Assembly (NCBI GenBank): GCA_009760855.2
Contig: WPIO01000211.1
Coordinates: 312,001-327,025 of the forward strand
DNA length: 15,025 nucleotides
Direction of reading: 5' to 3'
DNA from: Cristatella mucedo
Taxonomy: Eukaryota; Bryozoa; Phylactolaemata; Cristatellidae
Each line of letters opens with the position of its first letter. Positions within the stretch are counted from its first letter, which is position 1. The notes below the pieces were generated by a model that saw only the letters and a program-made list of their open reading frames with translations, was not told where the DNA came from and made no database searches. This document shows positions 9,512-15,025 of this stretch, one piece after another. A program made the translations under genes and the position numbers.

Positions 9512-9548
9512 ATGAGTACAAGGTGTAAATTCTTTCCTAGACATTGGC

Positions 9549-9842
9549 ATGAGTATGATTTCTTATATAATCAGAATTAGGGAAGTATTTTACAAGTTTT
9601 ATGATCATTGCATTCCTTTTGTTAATGGATATGACGAAATTAAACTACACACAGATTTTATAATTGATTTTATTCGTAAAGGGGAGAGGCAAAAGTTAAC
9701 AAATTATAATTTGATTAGTCGCCCAGAATTCTTTAATAAGGATCAATCTCCTAGTATTGTTGATGATTGTCTAGTTGAAACATTCAGAGATCCATATTAT
9801 GAAAAAGGTTTTCCAAAAAATATTGCTGATAATATTTCCTAA
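9549..9842 (+). pseudogene. Unidentified ORF, 5' part of a decayed gene
   Basis: This frame of 97 codons starts at ATG 9,549 and has a gene-like mix of residues: an aromatic-rich start (EVFYKFYDHC), charged stretches, then RPEFFNKDQSPSIVDDC and YYEKGFPKNI near the end. I do not recognise a family. A second ATG frame at 9,512-9,580 (22 codons, with MSTRCKFFPRHWHEYDF) overlaps the start in another phase and may be the true N-terminus before a frameshift. Another frame, 9,799-9,924, takes over at the 3' end. Codon use is strongly AT-biased, unlike the LINE relics. It is probably part of the same broken gene as the next entries. Confidence 0.5.
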
Positions 9843-9924
9843 TCAATATAGAAAACTGCATATATTTGTTTATTATGGTAAAAATGATTTAAACATCTAT
9901 TTTATGTTACATAGAAATAAGTGA
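9799..9924 (+). pseudogene. Unidentified ORF, middle part of a decayed gene
   Basis: A 41-codon frame starts at ATG 9,799, overlaps the end of the preceding frame by 44 nt, and covers the gap 9,843-9,923 where the flanking phase is full of stops. It reads as plausible protein (FPNQYRKLHIFVYYGKNDL). Its TGA shares a base with the next ATG (TGATG at 9,922-9,926). The frames on either side are in one phase and this one in another, which fits two compensating indels in one gene better than three genes. No family recognised. Confidence 0.45.
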
Positions 9925-10154
9925 TGGAAAATTTAGCAGATGTTGGAGAAAAACATCAAGATTATATCAGAAGATTAAAAACTGCAGTTGCTGAAAAATC
10001 AGACGGATTAAAACCTAGACATCCAAAGACATGTGAAGATATTGAAGAATTTATTTCTTATCTTAATGATCGTAGCTATGAAGTTAGTTCTGTTTTCATT
10101 AATTATATGGATTCGCCAGATTATGAAGAAGATTTATATCCAGGATGGGTTTGA
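9924..10154 (+). pseudogene. Unidentified acidic ORF, 3' part of a decayed gene
   Basis: The frame starts at ATG 9,924 (76 codons). It is polar and acidic, with an amphipathic start (ENLADVGEKHQDYIRRLKTA) and an acidic end (DSPDYEEDLYPGW). After the stop at 10,152-10,154, the same phase stays open for 15 more codons (FNNYRKTADLRKK). Then a different phase continues at 10,192-10,335 (47 codons, with ISIASVDPEKNETYSS and HGPRCENF). This chain suggests a gene running on to about 10,335. No domain is recognisable. It converges on the minus-strand block that ends at 10,447. Confidence 0.5.
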
Positions 10155-10191
10155 AAAACTTTTAATAATTATAGGAAAACGGCAGATTTAA

Positions 10192-10335
10192 GAAAAAAGT
10201 AAAGTCTTCATTTCCATCGCATCAGTCGATCCAGAAAAGAATGAGACATATTCTTCGATGCACGGTCCTCGCTGTGAAAACTTTTGCTCATCCATTATAA
10301 TTATTTATAACATTGTAGATCTCTCAAATTCTTGA
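10192..10335 (+). pseudogene. Unidentified ORF fragment continuing the plus-strand gene
   Basis: This 47-codon frame has no ATG at its start. It opens in an A-rich stretch (gaaaaaagt), a typical site of length error or indel, exactly where the upstream phase stops. It has balanced, soluble-protein-like composition (SVDPEKNETYSSMHGPR), then an isoleucine-rich run before its TGA at 10,333-10,335. The family is unknown. Confidence 0.4.
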
Positions 10336-10446
10336 AAACGGAATAAATTCTATAAATCTAGCGGATCTTCTTCTTCAATTACTTGTATCTCTACTTTTCT
10401 AATATAATATTGCATCTAAGCAAAGTTTTTTATTGTTAAAATGTTA
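10336..10446. other. Convergent intergenic gap
   Basis: AT-rich sequence between the ends of the plus-strand and minus-strand decayed genes. It contains an AATAAA-like word (gaataaattc, about 10,340) suited to a plus-strand 3' end. No frame is supported. Confidence 0.35.
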
Positions 10447-11221
10447 CTATCTAGTTGAATAGCAAACTTTGAAAGTAGTATAAGCACCATCGTTGCCGAC
10501 AGAATCGGTAAAGTAGCATTGCGGTGCTTTAGTTGTAAGAGTAGTGTTTTTGGTCAGTGACAACTGCTGCTGAATCCCATTTAAGGATAAAGTTTTTCTC
10601 ATCTCATTCCAACCCTCGTAGTCAAGAGTGAAAGGAAATTATACGAATTCTTATTCATTATCAGCCCAAAACCAAGAAAAGTCTTGCAAGAGGTATTCCA
10701 ATAGTGAATGCATTACAAAGTCTGCATCTGCTTCAATAGTATTGTTTATAAGACCCTATTATATAGATGAAAAAAAGTGTTTGTGTTGATGCTTTAGAAG
10801 CTTAGGGCTAGTATATGGTCCAGATTGACGCAATCACAAAATTCATTTGCCTCGTCTTCTTTCCAGCCGAGCAGGACATTCAGTTCTGTTATAATCATTT
10901 GGAATAGAATAGAAGCACCATAAATTGTTGAAACAGTTTCCAACGGCTTCTTTCAAAGGAAGACTTTCAAGTTCTTCATGCCAGCTAATCCATACTACTA
11001 AGCAACCATGCCCGGCGTATTAATGGTCTAACGCAAGCTTCTGTACGTGTCGTGGCGGGATCACTTGGATTGCTGGTGCACCCCAACCATCCTTCCAAAG
11101 TTAAAGTAACATAAGGCAGAAACATAACATGTTTGCTGTCACCAGGTACTACGAAGTAACTAATTAATATCAATTTTATAAGTATCGTTTCAGTAACTTT
11201 ACCACCTAGGAATTGATGTAG
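10447..11221 (-). pseudogene. Decayed minus-strand gene, unidentified
   Basis: Five minus-strand frames tile this interval with almost no gaps. In reading order: 10,985-11,221 (78 codons; YFVVPGDSKHVMF and GCTSNPSDPATTRTEA), 10,843-11,019 (WISWHEELESLPLKEAV), 10,794-10,952 (TIYGASILFQM and LLGWKEDEANEF), 10,651-10,755 (EADADFVMHSLLEYLL) and 10,447-10,638 (FTLDYEGWNEMRKTL, YFTDSVGNDGAY). Each ends where the next phase is already open, so a single gene of roughly 250 codons broken by indels is likely. Composition is that of a folded soluble protein with many aromatics. No catalytic motif or known family is visible. It may belong to the structural-protein cluster upstream of it. Confidence 0.55.
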
Positions 11222-11385
11222 TTAAGTTTACAATCAGAAACTCAGGATCTCCAGTTCAGTATACCACTAAATATCTGCGCTTGCACATTTTTCCCTATAT
11301 AAAACAACCTAAAATTTATTTACTTTGAATCATAAAAAACAGCTCCTAATTTTCTCTTCACACCTACCACGACAATCACTCTCTG
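11222..11385. other. Gap in the minus-strand block
   Basis: AT-rich sequence in which no frame on either strand looks coding. It may be an intergenic spacer between two minus-strand genes, or more heavily decayed coding sequence. Confidence 0.35.
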
Positions 11386-11780
11386 AGGAGCATAAGGAAC
11401 AATGCTTTAATCCTTATTAATCTATCAACTTCTTGATAAGCTTTTGAATCTTCTCTTTAAAGAGTTTCGAATAGGTCTACTAACTTCTTCTTCAGTTTAC
11501 TTTTTTTTTCTCTTTTAGATTTGGTTAAGTTTATCAGCATTGCACGATTAATCTCATGCTCCATTCTTGAATTTTCGACATTAATCTTCTCTTTTTTCGT
11601 TTCTCAAGTCACTACTTCAAGTTCTTTCTTTCTTCTTTCTTCCAACTTTTATCATCCATCTCTCTTCGCTAAACGGAGTATTCTTGATCAATCTTTTCTT
11701 TCCGTGTTTGTAGCTTCAGTGTCTTCTTGCTTGATGATATCAATCCTTTGCTGCAATGTTATGCTAGACCAGTGAATCGG
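11386..11780 (-). pseudogene. Lys/Glu-rich, probable coiled-coil segment of a decayed gene
   Basis: Minus-strand frames at 11,688-11,780 (TLQQRIDIIKQEDTEATNTE) and 11,460-11,603 (48 codons) are dominated by K, E, R, L and I with a heptad-like spacing (VENSRMEHEINRAMLINL, then a KSKREKKSKLKKKL run). After one in-frame TAA at 11,457-11,459 the same phase continues to 11,386 (KAYQEVDRLIRIKALF). The part between, 11,604-11,687, is also Lys/Glu/Arg-rich in shifting phases. A coiled coil or a basic nucleic-acid-binding rod is likely. The 84-codon plus-strand frame over 11,521-11,775 is its Ser/Phe-rich shadow. Confidence 0.5.
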
Positions 11781-11962
11781 TTAAAACAGGTGTTACCTTC
11801 CATCACCGTCCATACTTTATCCAAACCCCGGATCAGTAATACTTTCCTCTCGTATTGTCCATTACCATCCTACATTGCTCCCAATACTCCTATACTACTT
11901 TGAAATTTCTATTGTAGCACTATGACATCTCCTAATTGCATTGATATTCCATTTTCGATCTT
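11759..11962 (-). pseudogene. Decayed minus-strand frames, unidentified
   Basis: Two frames read as protein: 11,909-11,962 (IENGISMQLGDVIVLQ) and 11,759-11,869 (36 codons; GQYERKVLLIRGLDKVW, TVMEGNTCF). The hydrophobic-glycine turn-aspartate pattern (ISMQLGDVIV) and alternating hydrophobics suggest beta strands. They precede the coiled-coil segment in reading order and overlap its start by 22 nt in another phase, so they could be the same gene. No family assigned. Confidence 0.45.
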
Positions 11963-12141
11963 TTAAAGTAATCATAAAATACTTATTCCTTTATGTCACA
12001 CCTTTGTATGTGATTACCCATTATGTTTGGAATATGAAATCAACTTTCCGCCTGGATATCTCTTTGTAATACAAATAGTATACTAAAGATAAAGATTGTC
12101 TGACAATCCTTTCTTCTCTCTATAATGATGTTCTGATATAA
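11963..12141. other. Gap with a dispersed-repeat copy
   Basis: No convincing frame. The interval 12,088-12,128 (gattgtctgacaatcc then ttcttctctctata) resembles 13,179-13,222. The word gattgt-ctg-acaatc at 12,094-12,108 is itself a short perfect palindrome. Confidence 0.4.
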
Positions 12142-12299
12142 CTATGTCGCAATCGACATGACCATATAATTATGATTCTGGATAAACTAGTCGCAATCGC
12201 AATGTCCATACATTATGTTCTGGATTTAACTATGTCGCAATCGGACAATGATTCCATATACTATGTTCTGATAAACTATGTCGCAACGACACTGAGCCC
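12142..12299. repeat. Degenerate tandem repeat, about 45-bp unit
   Basis: Units begin with ctatgtcgcaatcg or a variant and end with tatgttctggataaa or a variant: 12,142-12,186 (45 bp), 12,187-12,229 (43 bp), 12,230-12,275 (46 bp) and a partial unit at 12,276-12,299. The tail of a preceding unit (tgatgttctgatataa) is visible at 12,126-12,141. Units differ by substitutions and 1-3 bp indels. It is not a CRISPR array because there are no unique spacers between identical repeats. If it once encoded protein, a 15-residue period would be implied, but no phase is open through all units. Confidence 0.85.
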
Positions 12300-12332
12300 A
12301 TTAAATGTCATTGAAGTTAGGGATTCCTTTTT

Positions 12333-12482
12333 TTATTCCATGCTGGTAAGTTCAGCGAAGTACTGTGTAGTGCCATCTATCTTATTCTCTGCAATACACC
12401 GTAATCGTAATTCAGCGTATGTTCCTGTTCCTTTGTATAAAGCAAGAGTATCTCCAATGGTAGGATAAGCGCAGATATCCAT
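12333..12482 (-). pseudogene. Fragment of a beta-repeat, fiber-like protein
   Basis: A 49-codon frame from an ATG at 12,482 ends in TAA at 12,333-12,335. It contains PTIGDTLALYKGTGTYAEL and then IAENKIDGTTQYFAEL. The pattern of a Gly-Asp-Thr turn, an ALY strand, a Gly-rich turn, an alternating strand and an E-N turn recurs in the fragment at 13,481-13,606 (GAPTPALYNGRAGNWNTV, then DTDENS). This suggests modules of one structural protein. The 98-codon plus-strand frame over 12,172-12,468 is the antisense shadow. Viral fiber or capsid-associated function is an inference from pattern only. Confidence 0.5.
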
Positions 12483-12524
12483 CCTGCTAGTCAAAACAAC
12501 TTATTAACCCACTACTGTCATAAA

Positions 12525-12683
12525 CTATTTGATCTCACCATTCACCAACACTAAAAATATATTCCAGTGACTATCTCTTCGTGGTGTGTGTAGAGTGATC
12601 CAAGCACCATCTAGTCCTCTATTTAATGCTGCAAACAAAGTTATGCAGTCATAATCACTGGAGGAGACTGAAAACTGGAATAG
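12525..12683 (-). pseudogene. Fragment of a beta-repeat, fiber-like protein
   Basis: This 52-codon minus-strand frame lacks its own ATG at the 5' end and is bounded by stops. It reads as convincing protein: FSVSSSDYDCITLFAAL, then LDGAWITLHTPRRDSHW. The G-x-W-x-T-[VL] core matches AGNWNTV in 13,481-13,606. It lies 42 nt upstream (in reading order) of the frame at 12,333-12,482. Strand-turn-strand character with Trp/Gly turns suits a trimeric fiber or capsid-decoration protein, but no database family is claimed. Confidence 0.5.
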
Positions 12684-12992
12684 TTATTAGTGCTGAGTAG
12701 AGATAGATTTTTCCAACCAAGCATTATGGTTTTCAAGCGCTGCAATTTTGTACAATGCTTTTGATCATGTGTAAGTAAAACTCGCATTCGCTGAGCCCAA
12801 CATATACCAGATTAGGACCAAGCATTATTGTGCAGTTTATTTGTTTTAATCGACTCGGAACGTCTGGTTAGAAGCTAATCCTCGTCATATTATTACTTTC
12901 TTTCAAATTTTCTACCATTTCTATACTTGGTGTGTACTACTCTCTAACTTGGTTCTATATCCTTTCTATACTGTCCATACTTGCTCTAACTT
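12684..12992. other. Gap in the minus-strand block
   Basis: AT-rich; no frame in either direction is convincing. It is likely decayed coding sequence or spacer, as fragments of similar style lie on both sides. Confidence 0.35.
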
Positions 12993-13067
12993 TTATGTAA
13001 CTATTGTAGATACCACATCTGTAATTGTATTAATCCTATCTCCATTTGGATCTGTTAATGCAAATTT
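12993..13067 (-). pseudogene. Short coding-like fragment
   Basis: A 24-codon frame reading FALTDPNGDRINTITDVV. The D-P-N-G-D-R turn flanked by alternating hydrophobic residues is typical of beta-structured proteins. It is too short to stand alone and is included because it is on the same strand and in the same style as its neighbours. Confidence 0.35.
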
Positions 13068-13178
13068 CTAAAGCCACCAACTTTTGACGATCGCACCTTG
13101 GCGGTAGAGTACATTAACATGGAAGATGATAAATCACCTTTTGTGCGCAGCAATATCATCGGTGCGATGAGATATAAA

Positions 13179-13222
13179 GACTGTGATTGTCTGAAAAACC
13201 CCTTTTTCTTTTCTCTATATAA
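13179..13222. repeat. Second copy of a short dispersed repeat
   Basis: The sequence (gattgtctgaaaa, then ctttttcttttctctata) resembles 12,088-12,128, about 1.1 kb away in the same orientation. It could be the trace of repeated protein modules or a local duplication. Confidence 0.5.
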
Positions 13223-13263
13223 TTAAGTCTCAGTGGATCAAACCCACAACTCACAATCAACAC

Positions 13264-13477
13264 TTATCCTTTTACACCAGTATTATCAGGTTGAATCATA
13301 TTTGTTCCAGCTTTATAAGATCCAGCAAAATACATAGCTTTTTCACCCGCTCATATATGTGTCATCCAACCATGTCGCGGTCCAAACGTTCCTGTTCGTT
13401 TGAGTTAAACAAACAGGTGTATCTCCATAGTATAAAAACTCAGGTGCAATGAAAAGAGTTGGCTCCAAGACACAACA
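13264..13477 (-). pseudogene. Two overlapping coding-like fragments
   Basis: Frame 13,343-13,477 (44 codons) reads LFIAPEFLYYGDTPVCL and NVWTATWLDDTYMSG. Frame 13,264-13,350 (28 codons) continues in another phase with MYFAGSYKAGTNMIQPD. They overlap by 8 nt, which fits a single gene with one frameshift. The YGDTP turn matches IGDT in the fragment at 12,333-12,482, so this seems to be another module of the same protein. The 61-codon minus frame over 13,405-13,590 is an overlapping alternative phase that I consider a shadow. Confidence 0.5.
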
Positions 13478-13480
13478 CTA

Positions 13481-13606
13481 TCACCAGCTACTTGATAAAC
13501 TATTTTCATCTGTATCAACAGTAACTGTATTCCAGTTTCCAGCCCTTCCATTATATAGAGCTGGTGTAGGAGCGCCAAACCCCCACACATGGACTCTCTT
13601 TTTTTC
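13481..13606 (-). pseudogene. Fragment of a beta-repeat, fiber-like protein
   Basis: A 41-codon frame begins just after a homopolymer A-run (seven adenines on the minus strand) and includes VWGFGAPTPALYNG, AGNWNTVTVDTDENSLSS and a final W before TGA. It is the clearest example of the recurring module (turn, ALY strand, Gly turn, W-x-T strand, D-E-N turn). It lies 3 nt from the next frame (13,343-13,477), again as if one gene had been broken by an indel. Confidence 0.5.
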
Positions 13607-13614
13607 TTAAGTCG

Positions 13615-13866
13615 CTAAAAGACGCGTTTAAAGCCAAGAACAATTTGTACTGTCAGAAGTTCCTGAAGTTTTAGGAGAGTACCTTTGCTTATTTTCCAAA
13701 ACTCAATTTCAATTATGGGGATACCAAATCTCAAGAGGAAAACTAAAACCAAAGTCTGTCGTCGATCACTACGAAAGACGTTTGATATATTTGCCCTGTT
13801 ACATATGTAAATTATACCCGGCTTAAAACTATTTAATTGTATCCAGGAATTGTGCATAATTATCAT
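13615..13866 (-). pseudogene. Open frame in the minus-strand block, uncertain
   Basis: An 83-codon frame starts at an ATG on the minus strand. The second half (FGIPIIEIEFWKISKGTLL) is hydrophobic and partly plausible. However, an alternative phase over the same bases gives a Ser/Thr-rich peptide in the style of its neighbours (SPKTSGTSDSTN). It may be coding in part, or a chance opening in AT-rich sequence. No family recognised. Confidence 0.25.
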
Positions 13867-14067
13867 AGTAGGACATACATGTTTTGTGATCCTTCAAGAG
13901 GAGGCCTGTGAAGCTTACTGTCACTTTTATCTATATTATAGTTCTATAAGTTCTATATATAACCAGCAATTTGTTGTCCACCCAGATCTGACAACACTCA
14001 TGTTCTGATCAGTAATTCTAAAGGATATATCACTAAATACATTCAGACAGACAAATGTTGTGAGTAT
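13867..14067. other. Gap in the minus-strand block
   Basis: No frame on either strand is persuasive. The sequence is AT-rich with short runs of tata/tatag. Confidence 0.3.
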
Positions 14068-14202
14068 TCAACGGTGCTCTGCCGTTCGGAAACCCTTGTC
14101 TCCCCATGGGTAAAAGTCAAATCCAACAAAACTTGGCCTTAAAGCCTGTGTTTCAATACATTTGATAAAACTGTTCCCGGAGCACACTATTTGATTACCA
14201 AT
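14068..14202 (-). pseudogene. Coding-like fragment, possible structural protein
   Basis: A 44-codon frame between two stops reads QIVCSGNSFIKCIETQALRP and FVGFDFYPWGDKGFRTAE. The aromatic-glycine-rich centre is unlike random AT-rich translation. It lacks a start codon, so it is an internal piece. An overlapping phase is also open for a while (THGETRVSERQST), so the indel position is uncertain. It is part of the same minus-strand series. Confidence 0.45.
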
Positions 14203-14489
14203 TCACAGAACCGAGTCTTTACATCTGCCATACTTCTTGCTCTTTCTGAATAGAACTTTTTGTTGGAGTGCAACGTGGGTATAATAAAACACATTGGATT
14301 ATGCCCACAAAACTGCTAGCCTTGTATAGCAGGTTTAGTCACTCCAAGCACTTTAGAAATAGTGATTTACTTCAATACAACTCCCCCAACAGGCATACTA
14401 ATCCATGAGTGTGCGTACCGTATCACACCAACTGTAACTTATCAGTTGTAGATCCTGTTTTGAGGTAATGAATTATTAAACTATCACAA
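14203..14489. other. Gap in the minus-strand block
   Basis: Short phases open and close, but none is long enough to call. It probably links the fragments on either side, which lie on the same strand and share style. Confidence 0.3.
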
Positions 14490-14817
14490 TTACCTGTTGT
14501 TTAAGTCATCACTATCAACCGTATAAATTCCTGGTTCTATAGTTACAGTTTGTTCTGAACCACCCGCACTTCTATAAACAAAAGTATTATTAGAAGTAGT
14601 AATATTTTTTATGGAATTGATTCCAACAAACTTCTTAAAAACAAAAACTTTTTAGGTTTTTGTTTCTCAATAAAATAGGAGTATAATATGTAGACCAAGT
14701 GGATTAGAATTTCCAATAATATTGAACACATAACCTTCCTTACTTACTTGACTACTTTTTTCTAATAACTTCAACATTCTTAAGTATGTCTTTTGCAATA
14801 CCTAAAAGATCACTCAT
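14490..14817 (-). pseudogene. 5' part of a decayed virion-protein-like gene
   Basis: The gene opens at ATG 14,817 (minus) with MSDLLGIAKDILKNVEV and hits a stop at 14,752 right after an A-run. Another phase then continues for about 30 codons (KEGYVFNIIGNSNPLG). A third, 14,490-14,651 (53 codons), contains NNTFVYRS, a Gly-Gly turn, then TVTIEPGIYTVDSDDLN. This last pattern (beta strand, acidic-Pro-Gly turn, I-Y-T-hydrophobic, acidic-Leu) is, as far as I know, common in structural proteins of algal/protist dsDNA viruses and Polinton-like elements. That comparison is from memory of the pattern, not a search. The start lies 25 nt after the upstream gene's stop. Confidence 0.55.
14639..14665. repeat. 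10-bp perfect inverted repeat
   Basis: AAACAAAAAC (14,639-14,648) and GTTTTTGTTT (14,656-14,665) are exact reverse complements around a 7-nt loop. It lies at the phase change inside the decayed gene, so it may be where the gene was disrupted. Confidence 0.75.
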
Positions 14818-14842
14818 TTTCTATATATAAATAATAGATTAT
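14818..14842 (-). promoter_or_regulatory. Short AT-only intergenic with TCTA core
   Basis: The 25 nt between the two minus-strand frames is almost pure A/T, with one TCTA (minus strand, 14,838-14,835) about 17 nt before the ATG and a TATATA run nearer to it. A TCTA core in AT-rich flanks is the late-promoter motif described for Cafeteria roenbergensis virus and its virophage mavirus. In sequence this AT-rich the word is not rare, so the match is only suggestive. Confidence 0.2.
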
Positions 14843-15025
14843 TTATTTTTTTGCAACGTAAGACTTTGGTGCTTTCCTAGATCTAGCTAAATAATCTACA
14901 GCAGCACTTATTGAATTTACAACTCCTTTATTTCCAGCAGCAAGCTCTCTCAACCATAAATCAATCTTTACTAAATACTTCTTTATCACTATTAACAAAC
15001 ATGGAACAACTTTTAATCCTTCTCC
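14843..15025 (-). CDS. C-terminal end of an unidentified ORF, cut by the window edge
   Basis: Sixty codons are open on the minus strand from the window's right edge to a TAA at 14,843-14,845, without a break. Residues near the start are hydrophobic and helical (KVVPCLLIVIKKYLVKIDLW), the middle is Gly/Ala/Ser-rich, and the end is basic (RSRKAPKSYVAKK). The start codon lies beyond the window. It is the longest uninterrupted frame on this strand near the edge and lies only 25 nt before the next ATG, which implies compact gene packing. A basic C-terminus would suit a DNA-binding or virion-core protein, but no family is recognised. Confidence 0.6.
   Translation of the reverse strand, partial: GEGLKVVPCLLIVIKKYLVKIDLWLRELAAGNKGVVNSISAAVDYLARSRKAPKSYVAKK

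Noticed and set aside
9470-9520. Terminal inverted repeat or target-site duplication of the AT-rich element
   Set aside because: No repeat at this position could be paired with another in the window, and the other end lies outside.
12142-12299. CRISPR array
   Set aside because: The repeats are contiguous and degenerate with no unique spacers, and the context is eukaryotic.
12172-12468. Plus-strand 98-codon frame
   Set aside because: It runs through the tandem repeat and is antisense to a better minus-strand frame (12,333-12,482).
13405-13590. Minus-strand 61-codon frame
   Set aside because: It is an out-of-phase reading over fragments 13,343-13,477 and 13,481-13,606, which have more protein-like sequence.

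Overview
The window looks like nuclear DNA of an invertebrate metazoan, probably aquatic, although the species cannot be named from sequence. The evidence is sparse coding content, 5'-truncated CR1/L2-type LINE copies, a (CA)n microsatellite, a probable tRNA-headed SINE, and no bacterial gene organisation. No intact host gene was found. Nearly everything recognisable is a relic.

Layout. Positions 1-2,590 are mostly unannotated, with one slightly GC-richer patch of overlapping short ORFs (604-1,101) that cannot be identified. Positions 2,590-2,940 form a small repeat nest: an inverted L2-type LINE 3' end, a tRNA-like SINE candidate, and a CA-rich microsatellite. Positions 2,940-5,600 are anonymous apart from a short direct repeat and a hairpin. 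A CR1/L2-type reverse-transcriptase C-terminus lies at 5,631-6,410 and ends in an (ACATT)n tail. Two further L2-type copies sit head to head at 7,513-7,793 (minus) and 7,869-8,497 (plus), making an imperfect inverted repeat. Positions 8,640-9,300 are GC-rich and unusually dense in hairpins.

From about 9,470 to the window end the base composition turns AT-rich and the sequence has many short, gene-like reading frames without visible introns. A plus-strand decayed gene (9,512-10,335) converges on a long run of minus-strand frames (10,447-15,025). Neighbouring frames end and restart in another phase within a few bases, as expected of once-continuous genes broken by indels. At the right edge two minus-strand frames are only 25 nt apart, which is a compact, virus-like spacing. 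Several minus-strand peptides look like beta-rich, repeat-containing structural proteins, and one stretch is Lys/Glu-rich and probably coiled coil. My best reading is a decayed (or error-ridden) integrated dsDNA-virus or large self-synthesising-transposon segment of the Polinton/adintovirus/virophage-like sort. No hallmark gene (polymerase B, integrase, packaging ATPase, protease, major capsid) is recognisable here, so this is an inference. Because the breaks are mostly frameshifts, uncorrected long-read indel errors are a serious alternative to true pseudogenisation.
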